Position numbers and translations under genes: made by a program. The notes beneath the pieces were generated by a model. The model had not been told where the DNA came from. It made no database searches and worked only from the letters and a program-made list of their open reading frames with translations. From an uncultured Eubacteriales bacterium (GTDB lineage: Bacteria > Bacillota > Clostridia > Oscillospirales > Oscillospiraceae), in NCBI GenBank assembly GCA_900549885.1, contig URQA01000001.1, forward strand, positions 23,096 through 87,095: a DNA stretch of 64,000 nt, given 5' to 3'. Numbering within the stretch: the stretch's first letter is position 1; each line of letters opens with the position of its first letter. Below are positions 26,783 through 35,341 of the stretch, piece after piece.

Positions 26783-26810
26783 AAAGGGTGGGGCTGACCC
26801 ACCCTTTTTC
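26783..26810 (+). terminator. Terminator or attenuator between scfA and scfB
   Basis: A 10-bp stem AAAGGGTGGG (26783-26792) with CCCACCCTTT and a GCTGA loop, followed by further Ts. It lies between peptide and maturase genes, so it probably makes scfA the more abundant message. Confidence 0.8.
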
Positions 26811-26837
26811 TGTGCGTCTGAAGGAGAAATACGAACT

Positions 26838-28223
26838 ATGGTCCATACCTTTACGAGTCTGGGCGCCTATATTGCTGTGGACGTGAACAGCGGCGCCGTC
26901 CATGTGCTGGACAAAACAGCCTATGATCTGCTGTGCCTGCTGTCCGGTCCTATGGAGGAGATCTGTCCGGATGAGGTGGCTGCCCAGCTGCCCCAGTATG
27001 CCCGGGCAGAGGTTAACGGCGCCTGGGAAGAGCTGCTTGTGCTTCAAAAGCAGGGGCTTCTGTTTACTGATGACAACTATATCGACCCGTCCGCCGCTGC
27101 GCTAATGAAGCAGGACGCACCCATCAAGGCTCTGTGCCTGCATGTGTCCCACGACTGTAATCTGCGGTGCCAATACTGTTTTGCCTCTACAGGCGACTTC
27201 GGCACCGGGCACCGCATGACCATGGATGTGGAGACGGCAAAAAAGGCCATCGACTTTGTCATTCAGCGTTCCGGCTCCCGGCGCAACATTGAGGTGGATT
27301 TCTTCGGCGGAGAGCCTCTTATGGCCATGGATACCGTGAAAGCTACGGTAGACTATGCTCGGTCTTTGGAAGAAAAGCACGGAAAGAACTTCCGTTTCAC
27401 GATTACCACCAACGGTGTGTTGCTCAATGAAGAAAACATTGCGTATATCAACCGGGAGATGTCCAATGCGGTTCTCTCTCTGGATGGCCGTCCAGAGGTC
27501 AATGATAAGATGCGCAAGACCATCTCCGGCACCGGCAGTTATGACGTGATTCTTCCAAAGTTCCAAAAGCTGGTGGAGGGCAGAGGAGATAAGGACTACT
27601 ACCTTCGGGGTACCTTTACCCGCTATAACAGAGACTTTTCCGCCGATGTCATGCACATTGCGGATCAGGGCTTCCGAAACGTTTCTGTGGAACCCGTTGT
27701 GGGCAGCCCGGATTGCGACTACACCTTCCGGGAAGAGGATCTTCCTGGCATTCTGGCGGAATATGAAAAGCTGGCGGAGCAGCTCCTCCATCGTCCGGAC
27801 GTCAACTTTTTCCACTTCAACGTGGATCTGTCCCAGGGGCCTTGTGTGATCAAGCGGCTTCGGGGCTGTGGGGCGGGCTGCGAATATGTGGCCATTACGC
27901 CGGAAGGAGATATTTATCCCTGTCATCAATTTGTGGGCAATGAAGAATATAAGTTGGGCAATCTCTATGAAGATACCTTTAATATGGATCTTTCCCACCG
28001 ATTCGGCGAACTGAACGTCTATACCAGACCTGATTGCCAGCAATGCTGGGCCCGCTTTTATTGCAGCGGTGGATGCTCCGCTTCTAACCTGCTTGTCAAC
28101 GGGGACATAAAAATTCCGAATCGCTTTGGTTGCGACATGCAGCGGAAACGGCTTGAATGCGCTATTGCGATGAAAGCTCATCAGGCAGGTATGGTGGAAG
28201 AAATGACGGAAATGGCTCAATAA
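26838..28223 (+). CDS. scfB: Thioether cross-link-forming SCIFF peptide maturase (radical SAM)
   Basis: A 461-residue radical SAM/SPASM enzyme. An N-terminal peptide-recognition domain (about 1-95) precedes the CNLRCQYC cluster motif (about residue 106) that holds the SAM-binding iron-sulfur cluster. The GGEP-like FFGGEPLM and the C-terminal SPASM cysteines (CGAGCEY, GDIYPCHQF, CQQCWARFYCSGGCSA) bind auxiliary clusters. It installs thioether bonds in ScfA. GGAG precedes the ATG. Confidence 0.97.
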   Translation: MVHTFTSLGAYIAVDVNSGAVHVLDKTAYDLLCLLSGPMEEICPDEVAAQLPQYARAEVNGAWEELLVLQKQGLLFTDDNYIDPSAAALMKQDAPIKALCLHVSHDCNLRCQYCFASTGDFGTGHRMTMDVETAKKAIDFVIQRSGSRRNIEVDFFGGEPLMAMDTVKATVDYARSLEEKHGKNFRFTITTNGVLLNEENIAYINREMSNAVLSLDGRPEVNDKMRKTISGTGSYDVILPKFQKLVEGRGDKDYYLRGTFTRYNRDFSADVMHIADQGFRNVSVEPVVGSPDCDYTFREEDLPGILAEYEKLAEQLLHRPDVNFFHFNVDLSQGPCVIKRLRGCGAGCEYVAITPEGDIYPCHQFVGNEEYKLGNLYEDTFNMDLSHRFGELNVYTRPDCQQCWARFYCSGGCSASNLLVNGDIKIPNRFGCDMQRKRLECAIAMKAHQAGMVEEMTEMAQ

Positions 28224-28240
28224 CAATATCTTGTTTTTTC

Positions 28241-28281
28241 GTTAAGACGGCCTACAGCATCTAGCTGTAGGCCGTCTTAAC
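28241..28281 (+). repeat. 18-bp perfect inverted repeat after scfB
   Basis: GTTAAGACGGCCTACAGC (28241-28258) is exactly repeated in inverse at 28264-28281, with a five-base ATCTA loop. No T tract follows on either strand, so it is either a non-classical terminator or mRNA-stabilising hairpin, or a protein site. Confidence 0.8.
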
Positions 28282-28359
28282 GGGTCTATAGTTTACATAA
28301 TTCAATTTACATAAAAACGGGGCATAATCCACAAAAAGTGAAAACTTTCCGTTTTTCTC

Positions 28360-28388
28360 TTGCGCCCGCCTGAAAAGTGATTTATAGT
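28360..28388 (+). promoter_or_regulatory. Possible SigA promoter of the spoIIM-xerD pair
   Basis: TTGCGC (28360-28365), a 17-nt spacer and TATAGT (28383-28388). A SigE-like CATAATCC (28323-28330) is also present further upstream but lacks a convincing -35. Confidence 0.5.
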
Positions 28389-28469
28389 ATCTTCTGCGCA
28401 CCTGCGTTTTCTTTCCACTTCACGCATAATCAGATGTCCCTGGGCATATTTTCCCTTGAGGTGATTGCA

Positions 28470-29102
28470 GTGGGGAAAAGGCTGGGAAAGTCTGCCTCCG
28501 GGCGGCTGAAAGCGGACGGGCTCATCCTGATCGCGGTGTTGTTCGCCTGCTTTATGGGCGCCGGCATTGCAGGATGTCTGGCCGTTTCCGCCGCAGGAAC
28601 CGACGGGATCGACACGCTGTCGTCTTTCCTACAAGATTATTTGGCCCTAGTTGATGATGGATCTGCGGTGTCCCCAGGCATCTGGTCTGTGATATGGGAG
28701 CTATGCCGTTGGCCAGTGTTGGTTTTGTTGCTGGGATTTACCGCTCTTGGGGCGGTCGCAATCCCGGTCGTGTTCTGTGTGAGAGGTTTCTTGCTGTCTT
28801 ATGCGTTGGCATCGTTTGTCCGTGTATTCGGTTCCACGGGAATCTTTGCCGCGTTTGCCGTGTTTGGAATGGCCGCTCTGGTGTCGGTCCCCGTGCTGTT
28901 TTGTATGGGGGCTTTCGCTTTCTCATCTTCCCTCCGGCTGGCCGCCGGGGTACTGGGAAACCGCCAGGCTGGACTTTTCCCGAGGGAGAAGCTTCTGGGT
29001 CTAATTCCCTGCGGTGTTCTATTATTGCTGGCAGTTTTTGTACAATGGTCTGTTATGCCTCAGCTGCTGTTGGCAGTATCCAAGCTGCTGACAGCAGCGT
29101 GA
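28470..29102 (+). CDS. spoIIM: SpoIIM-like (stage II sporulation protein M) membrane protein
   Basis: A 210-residue polytopic membrane protein with about five hydrophobic segments and the SpoIIM-type topology. SpoIIM belongs to the mother-cell DMP complex (SpoIID, SpoIIM, SpoIIP) that drives engulfment. Its place directly before xerD matches the known clustering of spoIIM and xerD in Firmicutes. GTG at 28470 with GAGGTG upstream is chosen; the frame is open from 28377. Similarity to SpoIIM was judged from topology and context. Confidence 0.75.
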   Translation: MGKRLGKSASGRLKADGLILIAVLFACFMGAGIAGCLAVSAAGTDGIDTLSSFLQDYLALVDDGSAVSPGIWSVIWELCRWPVLVLLLGFTALGAVAIPVVFCVRGFLLSYALASFVRVFGSTGIFAAFAVFGMAALVSVPVLFCMGAFAFSSSLRLAAGVLGNRQAGLFPREKLLGLIPCGVLLLLAVFVQWSVMPQLLLAVSKLLTAA

Positions 29103-29119
29103 GAGGGGAGTGGAGTGTT

Positions 29120-29998
29120 TTGAATCATCTGTCTGGATATGAGGATTGGTTGAAATTTGAAAAAAAGGCGTCTGCCAATACGCTCAGTTCCTATCTGAGA
29201 GATGTCCGGCAGTTCTCTGCCTGGCTGGAAGGGCAGGATTTGGATGTATCCCAGGCGACTCAGGGAGATATTAAAAGCTATGTGAAATACCTCCGGGCCC
29301 GGGGAAAATCCGAAGCTACGGTGGTTCGTTCAGTAGCCTCCCTCAAGTCCTTCTACTCCTATCTGGTGGCCTGCCAAGTACTGTCTGTCAATCCTGCAAA
29401 AGGGTACACGCCCTCCAAAATCGAGCGAAAACTTCCTCAAATTCTCACCAGTAAGGAAGTAGACCTGTTTTTGGAGCAGCCGGATGGTTCGGATGCCAAG
29501 GGCTGCCGGGACAAGGCGATGTTAGAACTGCTGTACGCCACGGGCATCCGGGTCAGCGAGTTAATCGCCCTAGATGTCCAGGATGTGAATTTGGCAGTGG
29601 GTTTTATCCGCTGTGAAAGTCATGGAAAAGAGCGTATGATCCCGTTGTACAAGGCGGCAATTCGGGCGTTGGCAGCCTATATCAACGAGGTGCGGCCACA
29701 GTTGCTGGAGCGGCCGGAGGAATTGGCCCTGTTTGTCAATTTGTCTGGAGAGCGGATGAGTCGCCAGGGCTTTTGGAAAATCGTCAAGTATTATCAGGAA
29801 AAGGCGGGCATCGACAAGGACATTACCCCTCATACTCTCCGCCACTCTTTTGCCGCCCATTTGCTGGAAAACGGTGCGGATCTGAAATCCATCCAGGAAA
29901 TGCTGGGACACGCCGATATTTCATCCACCCAAATCTATACTCAGCTGGTCAACCAAAAGCTGAAAGACGTGTATATTAAAGCTCACCCAAGAGCATAG
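29120..29998 (+). CDS. xerD: Site-specific tyrosine recombinase XerD
   Basis: A 292-residue tyrosine recombinase for chromosome dimer resolution at dif. A SAM-like N-terminal DNA-binding domain (about 1-90) is followed by a catalytic domain with Arg in YATGIRVSEL, Lys in SHGKERMIPL, the HxxR in TPHTLRHSFAAH, LGHADISSTQ and Tyr in IYTQ. The TTG at 29120 is the likely start, preceded by GGGGAG; the longer frame from 28694 is an artefact overlapping spoIIM. A terminator follows. Confidence 0.95.
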   Translation: MNHLSGYEDWLKFEKKASANTLSSYLRDVRQFSAWLEGQDLDVSQATQGDIKSYVKYLRARGKSEATVVRSVASLKSFYSYLVACQVLSVNPAKGYTPSKIERKLPQILTSKEVDLFLEQPDGSDAKGCRDKAMLELLYATGIRVSELIALDVQDVNLAVGFIRCESHGKERMIPLYKAAIRALAAYINEVRPQLLERPEELALFVNLSGERMSRQGFWKIVKYYQEKAGIDKDITPHTLRHSFAAHLLENGADLKSIQEMLGHADISSTQIYTQLVNQKLKDVYIKAHPRA

Positions 29999-30012
29999 GC
30001 CCTGCATGATAC

Positions 30013-30046
30013 GGCGGACCGGCGAGAACGCCAGTCCGCCGTTTTT
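30013..30046 (+). terminator. Terminator after xerD
   Basis: GGCGGACCGGCG (30013-30024) pairs with CGCCAGTCCGCC (one mismatch), with an AGAA loop and GTTTTT after it. Confidence 0.9.
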
Positions 30047-30048
30047 GC

Positions 30049-30077
30049 TTGCCTTTATGGCTGTGGTATGGTAAAAT
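30049..30077 (+). promoter_or_regulatory. SigA-type promoter of the ruvCAB operon
   Basis: TTGCCT (30049-30054), 17 nt, TAAAAT (30072-30077). It lies directly after the xerD terminator. Confidence 0.7.
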
Positions 30078-30104
30078 ATTTTGATAAGCGGGGAGGAGAT
30101 ACAG

Positions 30105-30617
30105 GTGCTGATCCTTGGGATAGATCCCGGCTACGCCATCGTGGGGTTTGGCTTGGTGGAAAGCGCAGGCGGAAGCTGCCGTCTGAAGGCCTGCGGGGCA
30201 ATCAACACACCAGCCGGAGTTCGCCTGTCCGCCCGGCTGTGGCGGATCGGTTCCGACCTGGAAGAACTGATTGGTCGGTTTCATCCGGATGCCATGGCCA
30301 TTGAAGAGCTGTTCTTCAACCAGAACGTTACCACCGGAATTGGTGTGGCCCAAGCCAGAGGCGTCATTTTAATGACAGCGGAAAAGATGGGCCTGCCTAT
30401 CTATGAGTACAACCCTTCCCAAGTAAAACAGGCTGTGGTGGGCTATGGAAAGGCGGAAAAGCGCCAGGTCATGGATATGACCAAACGCCTGTTGGGCTTA
30501 TCTGCTGTTCCAAAGCCAGATGACGCTGCCGATGCAGTGGCAGTAGCCCTTTGCCACGCTCGCTCAGCCACCTCGCGGCTGCTGTGCCAGGCCCGGGTTA
30601 TGAAAGAACAATACTGA
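30105..30617 (+). CDS. ruvC: Crossover junction endodeoxyribonuclease RuvC
   Basis: Holliday-junction resolvase. The 170-residue product begins LILGIDPGYAIVGFG and has the catalytic acidic residues in IDPG, AIEELFFNQN and KPDDAADAVAVA. The GTG at 30105 is used with GGAGGAG upstream. Together with ruvA and ruvB it forms a resolvasome operon. Confidence 0.96.
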   Translation: MLILGIDPGYAIVGFGLVESAGGSCRLKACGAINTPAGVRLSARLWRIGSDLEELIGRFHPDAMAIEELFFNQNVTTGIGVAQARGVILMTAEKMGLPIYEYNPSQVKQAVVGYGKAEKRQVMDMTKRLLGLSAVPKPDDAADAVAVALCHARSATSRLLCQARVMKEQY

Positions 30618-30633
30618 CTGCCAGGAGGCACTT

Positions 30634-31236
30634 ATGTTTTACTATATTCAAGGTATAGTAGCCCATGTGGCACCCTATCTGGCAGTCCTTGACTGCAGCG
30701 GGGTGGGCTATGCCTGCAAGACCACCAATCACACGTTGGCGGCCCTCACCCGTGGCAAGAGCGCCAAGCTGTACACCCATCTCTATGTGAGGGAAGAAAT
30801 TATGGAACTGTACGGCTTTATCTCGGAAAGTGAACTGAACTGCTTTGAAATGCTGATCGGCGTGTCTGGCGTGGGGCCCAAAGCCGCATTGGCCATTCTG
30901 TCCTCTAACACGCCGGAGGGGCTGGCGACGGCTATCGTATCTGGCAACGAAAAGGCGCTGACCTCCGCGCCAGGCATCGGGAAAAAGATCGCCCAGCGTA
31001 TCATCCTGGAGCTGAAAGACAAGCTGGCCAAGGGTCAGCTTACCGTCTCAGGCGGAGAGGCTTTTGCCGGCGGTATGACCATCATTCCAGAGGACAAGAC
31101 CAGCGAGGCTGCCGCTGCCCTGGCGGTGTTGGGGTACAGCCAGCAGGAAATCGGTATAGCCTTCAAAGGGCTTGATATGGAGGGACTTACGCTGGAGGAG
31201 ATCATCAAGCAGGCTTTGAAGAAAATGGTAAAATAG
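30634..31236 (+). CDS. ruvA: Holliday junction DNA helicase subunit RuvA
   Basis: A 200-residue junction-binding protein that loads RuvB. An N-terminal OB domain (YIQGIVAHVAPYLAVLDCSGVGY) is followed by the two helix-hairpin-helix motifs (LIGVSGVGPKAALAIL, TSAPGIGKKIAQRII) and a C-terminal domain III (AAAALAVLGYSQQEI). It has a CAGGAGG ribosome site 16 nt after ruvC. Confidence 0.97.
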   Translation: MFYYIQGIVAHVAPYLAVLDCSGVGYACKTTNHTLAALTRGKSAKLYTHLYVREEIMELYGFISESELNCFEMLIGVSGVGPKAALAILSSNTPEGLATAIVSGNEKALTSAPGIGKKIAQRIILELKDKLAKGQLTVSGGEAFAGGMTIIPEDKTSEAAAALAVLGYSQQEIGIAFKGLDMEGLTLEEIIKQALKKMVK

Positions 31237-31260
31237 CTTTTTGACAAGGAGCGGTAAGAT

Positions 31261-31596
31261 ATGCCTAAATACAACAGGCATTTTCACGGCGACCCAACCC
31301 AGGTGTTGGAGCGTCTGGATCAAGAAATACGCAAAAGCACCTATACCATCTCATTGGTGGAAGAAAGCCAAACGGAGTTGTCTGGCGTTTCCTGTGTGCT
31401 CCGGTTATATGAAGCGTATCGGATCGATGGCAGCCGGGCGGACATGACCATTGCCCTGATGACAGATGGGCACGAATTATGCCTTTCTGCCGTGGTGAAC
31501 GGTGGCAAACGGGTGCGGACCTTCTTGTCTCCTGCACGAGCTGAGAGCTCTTTGCTGGAAATGGTCCAGAATACGATAGAACACTTTTCGTCGTGA
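31261..31596 (+). CDS. Hypothetical protein between ruvA and ruvB
   Basis: A 111-residue soluble protein without signal peptide or membrane segments. It starts MPKYNRHFHGDP and has an alternating beta-type middle (SGVSCVLRLYEAY, ADMTIALMTDGHELCLSAVV) and a helical end (SSLLEMVQNTIEHF). I do not recognise the family with certainty; small conserved Firmicutes domains of unknown function have this shape. It is inserted between ruvA (24-nt gap) and ruvB (33-nt gap), so it is co-transcribed with branch-migration genes. GGAGCGG precedes the ATG. Confidence 0.75.
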   Translation: MPKYNRHFHGDPTQVLERLDQEIRKSTYTISLVEESQTELSGVSCVLRLYEAYRIDGSRADMTIALMTDGHELCLSAVVNGGKRVRTFLSPARAESSLLEMVQNTIEHFSS

Positions 31597-31629
31597 ACCA
31601 AACCGCATTGAGTAATGGGGCGTGAATCC

Positions 31630-32691
31630 ATGGCAATTGATTTCTCCAATCAGGAATTTGAGACAGAAGTATTTGACCCCCTGGTCACCACTTCTCTCAC
31701 GGCAGCGGACGAGGGGGAGTACTCCTTACGGCCAAAATCTCTGTCGGAGTACATCGGGCAGCAGAAGGCCAAGGGCAACTTGGAGGTATTCATTCAGGCC
31801 GCCAAAATGCGGGGAGAGCCCTTGGATCATGTGTTACTCCACGGACCTCCGGGGCTGGGTAAGACCACGCTCAGCGGCATTATCGCCAACGAGATGGGAG
31901 TCAATATCCGCATCACCTCCGGTCCGGCCATTGAAAAGCCGGGGGACTTGGCCGCCTTGTTGACAAACCTCCAAGAGAACGACATCCTATTTGTGGATGA
32001 GATCCACCGGCTCAACCGCTCGGTGGAAGAGATCCTCTATCCGGCGATGGAGGACTACGCTATCGACATCATCATCGGTAAGGGACCTTCGGCCAACTCC
32101 ATCCGGCTGGATCTGCCCCGTTTCACCCTGATCGGGGCCACTACCCGGGCTGGGCAGTTGTCCGCCCCACTGCGGGACAGATTTGGAGTGACCCTTCGGC
32201 TGGAGCTGTATACCCCGGAGGAACTGGCTCTCATCATCACCCGCTCTGCGGGAATCCTGGATGTTCCCATTGAGCGGGACGGGGCGCTGGAGATCGCCCG
32301 GCGCAGCCGGGGCACTCCCCGCATCGCAAACCGGCTATTGCGGCGGGTGCGGGACTTTGCCCAGGTCACCGCTGGCGGAGTCATCACCCGCCATGTGGCG
32401 GACCGGGCCCTGCAGGCCCTGGAGATCGACCAACTGGGACTGGACAACATTGACCGGCGGATGCTCACCAGTATCATTGAGAACTATGCCGGAGGTCCAG
32501 TGGGGCTGGACACCTTGGCCGCCACCATCAACGAGGAGTCCGTCACCTTGGAGGACGTGTACGAGCCTTATCTCATGCAGTTGGGGTTTCTCACCCGGAC
32601 TCCCCGGGGCCGGTGTGCCACTCGGAAGGCCTATGAGCATTTGGGACTTCCGTTGTCTGGAGGAGCGGAAATGGAACAGCTGACCTTGTGA
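31630..32691 (+). CDS. ruvB: Holliday junction DNA helicase RuvB
   Basis: Hexameric AAA+ branch-migration motor. The 353-residue product shows Walker A ([14 protein letters not shown], about residue 77), Walker B ([12 protein letters not shown]), the sensor [20 protein letters not shown], and the C-terminal winged helix ([27 protein letters not shown]). The ATG at 31630 (MAIDFSNQ) is preferred over the in-frame ATG at 31615 for spacing to GGGG. Confidence 0.97.
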   Translation: MAIDFSNQEFETEVFDPLVTTSLTAADEGEYSLRPKSLSEYIGQQKAKGNLEVFIQAAKMRGEPLDHVLLHGPPGLGKTTLSGIIANEMGVNIRITSGPAIEKPGDLAALLTNLQENDILFVDEIHRLNRSVEEILYPAMEDYAIDIIIGKGPSANSIRLDLPRFTLIGATTRAGQLSAPLRDRFGVTLRLELYTPEELALIITRSAGILDVPIERDGALEIARRSRGTPRIANRLLRRVRDFAQVTAGGVITRHVADRALQALEIDQLGLDNIDRRMLTSIIENYAGGPVGLDTLAATINEESVTLEDVYEPYLMQLGFLTRTPRGRCATRKAYEHLGLPLSGGAEMEQLTL

Positions 32692-32698
32692 GGCAAGC

Positions 32699-33160
32699 GT
32701 GAAAAAGAACAAAAAAGATATCCTGGCCGCCATTTTGGGCGTTGTAGTCACTGCGGCTGTCGTCCTGGCTGTGGTCGCAGTGATCATCCTGATCGACGCG
32801 GGATTGTTGTGCCTGCTGGGTGTGCGCAGCGCTTCCTTTGGACATCTGGTGGGCTACGTGTTGCTGGCGTCAGTGGTCGGGTTGCCGCTAGAGCTGTTCA
32901 CCAATGGTTTGGCCGGCGCCCTGTTTCGGTTGGGCTGGGCCAGCCGCAGAATGGCAAATCTGCTGTACATTCCGCTGGATACGCTGTGCTCCGCCCTTGC
33001 GTTTTGGGGAACGGATCTTCTGTTGGATCAGGTAGAGGCAAACGGCTTTGCAATCCTGATTGTCGCTCTGGTGTCCGCAGTCTTTTCCCAGCCCATCGAG
33101 AAGGTGAAGCAGAACAGTGAAAAGCGAACGGGGAAGGACGACGGCGGACCGAATGAATAG
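32699..33160 (+). CDS. Predicted small membrane protein after ruvB
   Basis: A 153-residue protein with a lysine-rich N-terminus, a strong hydrophobic segment (about 7-35), further hydrophobic segments near 50-70, 93-110 and 117-135, and a charged C-terminal tail. The topology recalls YrvL-type regulatory membrane proteins, but I cannot confirm the family. It begins with GTG 8 nt after the ruvB stop, so it probably ends the ruv operon. Confidence 0.7.
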   Translation: MKKNKKDILAAILGVVVTAAVVLAVVAVIILIDAGLLCLLGVRSASFGHLVGYVLLASVVGLPLELFTNGLAGALFRLGWASRRMANLLYIPLDTLCSALAFWGTDLLLDQVEANGFAILIVALVSAVFSQPIEKVKQNSEKRTGKDDGGPNE

Positions 33161-33234
33161 TCAGGTGCGATTGGGCAATGACATAAGCTGGGCACGATGC
33201 CCGTAGAAACATCAAAAACGAGGTGTATTCAAAT

Positions 33235-34608
33235 ATGGGTAAACTCTTTGGGACAGATGGAATCCGGGGCGTAGTCAATGATGGATTGGATGCAATTTTG
33301 GCATACAAAGTAGGATTGGCCGCCGCTGTGGTCCTAGCGGATGGAAAGGCGGAAGGGGAACGGCCTCTGGTCACCATCGGGAAAGACACCCGTATCTCTG
33401 GTGACCTGCTCAAAGGCGCGCTGATTGCCGGTCTGTGCACTGCCGGGGCAGATGTGCTAGACCTGGGTACCTTGCCTACACCCGGAGTGGCATGGGTGAC
33501 AGTGGACGAGAAAGCGGATGCCGGCATTGTCATCTCCGCATCCCATAACCCCTTTGAGCACAATGGAATCAAAATCTTTAATGGGCAGGGCTTTAAGCTG
33601 TCCGACGCCCTGGAGGAGAAGATAGAAGAGATGGTCCTCTCTGACGGAGAGAATATTCCCATAAAGACCGGAGAGCATATTGGAAAGGTCAGTTATGTGG
33701 CTGATAAGGCCTCAGAGGACTATATCGACCATTTGGAGAGTAGTATCCATGAGGATCTCCATGGACTGCGCATCTTGGTGGACTGCGCCAACGGCGCGGC
33801 TTACGCCACCGCCGGCCGCTTGTTTGACCGCTTTCCTAAGCTGATGACCGATATTATCAATGCCGACCCCGATGGGGTGAACATCAACGACAAATGCGGC
33901 TCCACCCACATGGATGCTTTGGCCGCCATGGTGACCGCCGGCGGATACGACTTGGGCATTGCTTTTGACGGAGACGCGGACCGCTGCCTGGCTGTGGACG
34001 AGAAGGGCCGGGAGATCGACGGCGATCAGGTGATGGCGCTGTGCGGCCTGTCCCTCAAGGAGCAGGGGCGGTTGTTTGGAAACACAGTAGTAGCGACTGT
34101 CATGTCCAATATTGGCCTGCATAAATTTGTCAAAGAGAATGGAATATCTCTGGAGTGTACCAGCGTGGGGGATCGGAACGTGCTGGAACGGATGCTGGAA
34201 AAGGGATATGTCATCGGCGGTGAGCAGTCGGGGCACATGATCTTCCTGGAGTACGCCACCACAGGGGACGGCCAACTCACAGCGCTTCAGATACTCGCCC
34301 TGCTCCAGAGAAGCGGGAAAAAGGCATCTGAGCTCTTTGGAAGCTGCGCCCGCTATCCGCAGGTGCTCATCAACATCCCGGTTTCCGGCGGAAACGCAGC
34401 AAAGGATGCCATCATGGCTGCCGATTGGCTGCGGGATGCGGTGGCCCAGCAGGAAGCCATCCTTGGGGAAAGCGGACGCATACTGGTCCGTCCATCGGGG
34501 ACAGAGGCCCTGATCCGCGTGATGGTGGAGGCACAGGAAGAGGAAACCGCCCACTCCTGCGCTCAAATTCTGGCTGACCGGATAAAATGCCAGGAAAACA
34601 GCGTTTAA
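33235..34608 (+). CDS. glmM: Phosphoglucosamine mutase
   Basis: Converts glucosamine 6-phosphate to glucosamine 1-phosphate for UDP-GlcNAc and peptidoglycan synthesis. The 457-residue product begins MGKLFGTDGIRG and has the phosphoserine loop (GIVISASHNPFEHNGIKIF, about residue 100), the metal loop AFDGDADRCLAVDEKG and the C-terminal phosphate loop RPSGTEALIRVM. The ATG at 33235 follows GAGGTG (33220-33225). Confidence 0.97.
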   Translation: MGKLFGTDGIRGVVNDGLDAILAYKVGLAAAVVLADGKAEGERPLVTIGKDTRISGDLLKGALIAGLCTAGADVLDLGTLPTPGVAWVTVDEKADAGIVISASHNPFEHNGIKIFNGQGFKLSDALEEKIEEMVLSDGENIPIKTGEHIGKVSYVADKASEDYIDHLESSIHEDLHGLRILVDCANGAAYATAGRLFDRFPKLMTDIINADPDGVNINDKCGSTHMDALAAMVTAGGYDLGIAFDGDADRCLAVDEKGREIDGDQVMALCGLSLKEQGRLFGNTVVATVMSNIGLHKFVKENGISLECTSVGDRNVLERMLEKGYVIGGEQSGHMIFLEYATTGDGQLTALQILALLQRSGKKASELFGSCARYPQVLINIPVSGGNAAKDAIMAADWLRDAVAQQEAILGESGRILVRPSGTEALIRVMVEAQEEETAHSCAQILADRIKCQENSV

Positions 34609-34632
34609 GTACAAAAAAATTTGTATAAACTA

Positions 34633-34662
34633 TTGACATTTCACAGGAGTCTGGATTATACT
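34633..34662 (+). promoter_or_regulatory. SigA promoter immediately upstream of sigH
   Basis: A perfect TTGACA (34633-34638), an 18-nt spacer and TATACT (34657-34662). The predicted transcript start (about 34669) is only about 9 nt before the sigH ATG. Confidence 0.75.
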
Positions 34663-34677
34663 TACAGAGTAAATTGT

Positions 34678-35241
34678 ATGGAATCGACAACACACGACAA
34701 AGCCCAATACAGCGACGAGACTCTTTGCACTTTAGCCGCATCAGGCGACCGTATCGCAGAGGAGGTTTTGGTCCTGCGGTACAATCGTCTGGTGCGTATC
34801 TGTGCCCGTCCCTTTTTTCTCACAGGTGGAGACAGCGACGATCTGATTCAGGAGGCAATGATCGGCCTGCTGAAAGCAATACGGGAATTTGACCCAGAGC
34901 GGGATGTCTCCTTTCGAACCTTTGCTGAGGTATGCATCCGAAATCGAATCCGCTCTGTGGTGATGGCTGCTGTCCGGGATAAGCATGCTCCTTTGAACAA
35001 CAGCCTGCCGATGGAAGCCGTGCCAGATGTAACATTTAGTCCGGAAGACAGTCTGCTGGACCGGGAGGCGGACAATGAACGCCTGTACCAGTTGAAGCGG
35101 CAGCTGTCTCCTTTGGAGCAACATATTTTGTCCCTGTATCTTTCTGGCCTCACCTACGGCGAAATTGGCGCAGAACTTAACAGGCCCGTGAAGTCGATAG
35201 ACAATGCGATTCAGCGCATTCGGCGCAAGGTCGCACCATAA
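34678..35241 (+). CDS. sigH: RNA polymerase sigma factor SigH (Spo0H)
   Basis: The sigma factor of the transition from growth to sporulation. The 187-residue product shows region 2 (DLIQEAMIGLLKAIREFDPE, then FRTFAEVCIRNRI) and region 4 (LSPLEQHILSLYLSGLTYGEI, then NRPVKSIDNAIQRIRRK); the last segment closely matches Bacillus SigH. The ATG at 34678 has no clear ribosome site and lies just after a strong promoter, so the mRNA may be nearly leaderless. The location next to glmM differs from the Bacillus gene order. Confidence 0.92.
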   Translation: MESTTHDKAQYSDETLCTLAASGDRIAEEVLVLRYNRLVRICARPFFLTGGDSDDLIQEAMIGLLKAIREFDPERDVSFRTFAEVCIRNRIRSVVMAAVRDKHAPLNNSLPMEAVPDVTFSPEDSLLDREADNERLYQLKRQLSPLEQHILSLYLSGLTYGEIGAELNRPVKSIDNAIQRIRRKVAP

Positions 35242-35249
35242 AAATGGCG

Positions 35250-35278
35250 TTATCAGCGAAAGCTGACGCAAATATTAT
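35250..35278 (+). promoter_or_regulatory. Probable SigA promoter of the zinc-ribbon gene
   Basis: TTATCA (35250-35255), 17 nt, TATTAT (35273-35278). Confidence 0.6.
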
Positions 35279-35341
35279 ACTGTGCCCCAGCATGATCGGG
35301 TTTCTTCCGGGCCTGGGCAAGTCAAAAGAGAGGGTATTTCC

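Noticed and set aside
28694..29119. N-terminal extension of XerD by about 140 codons
   Set aside because: It overlaps spoIIM in another frame. XerD has its normal length from the TTG at 29120.
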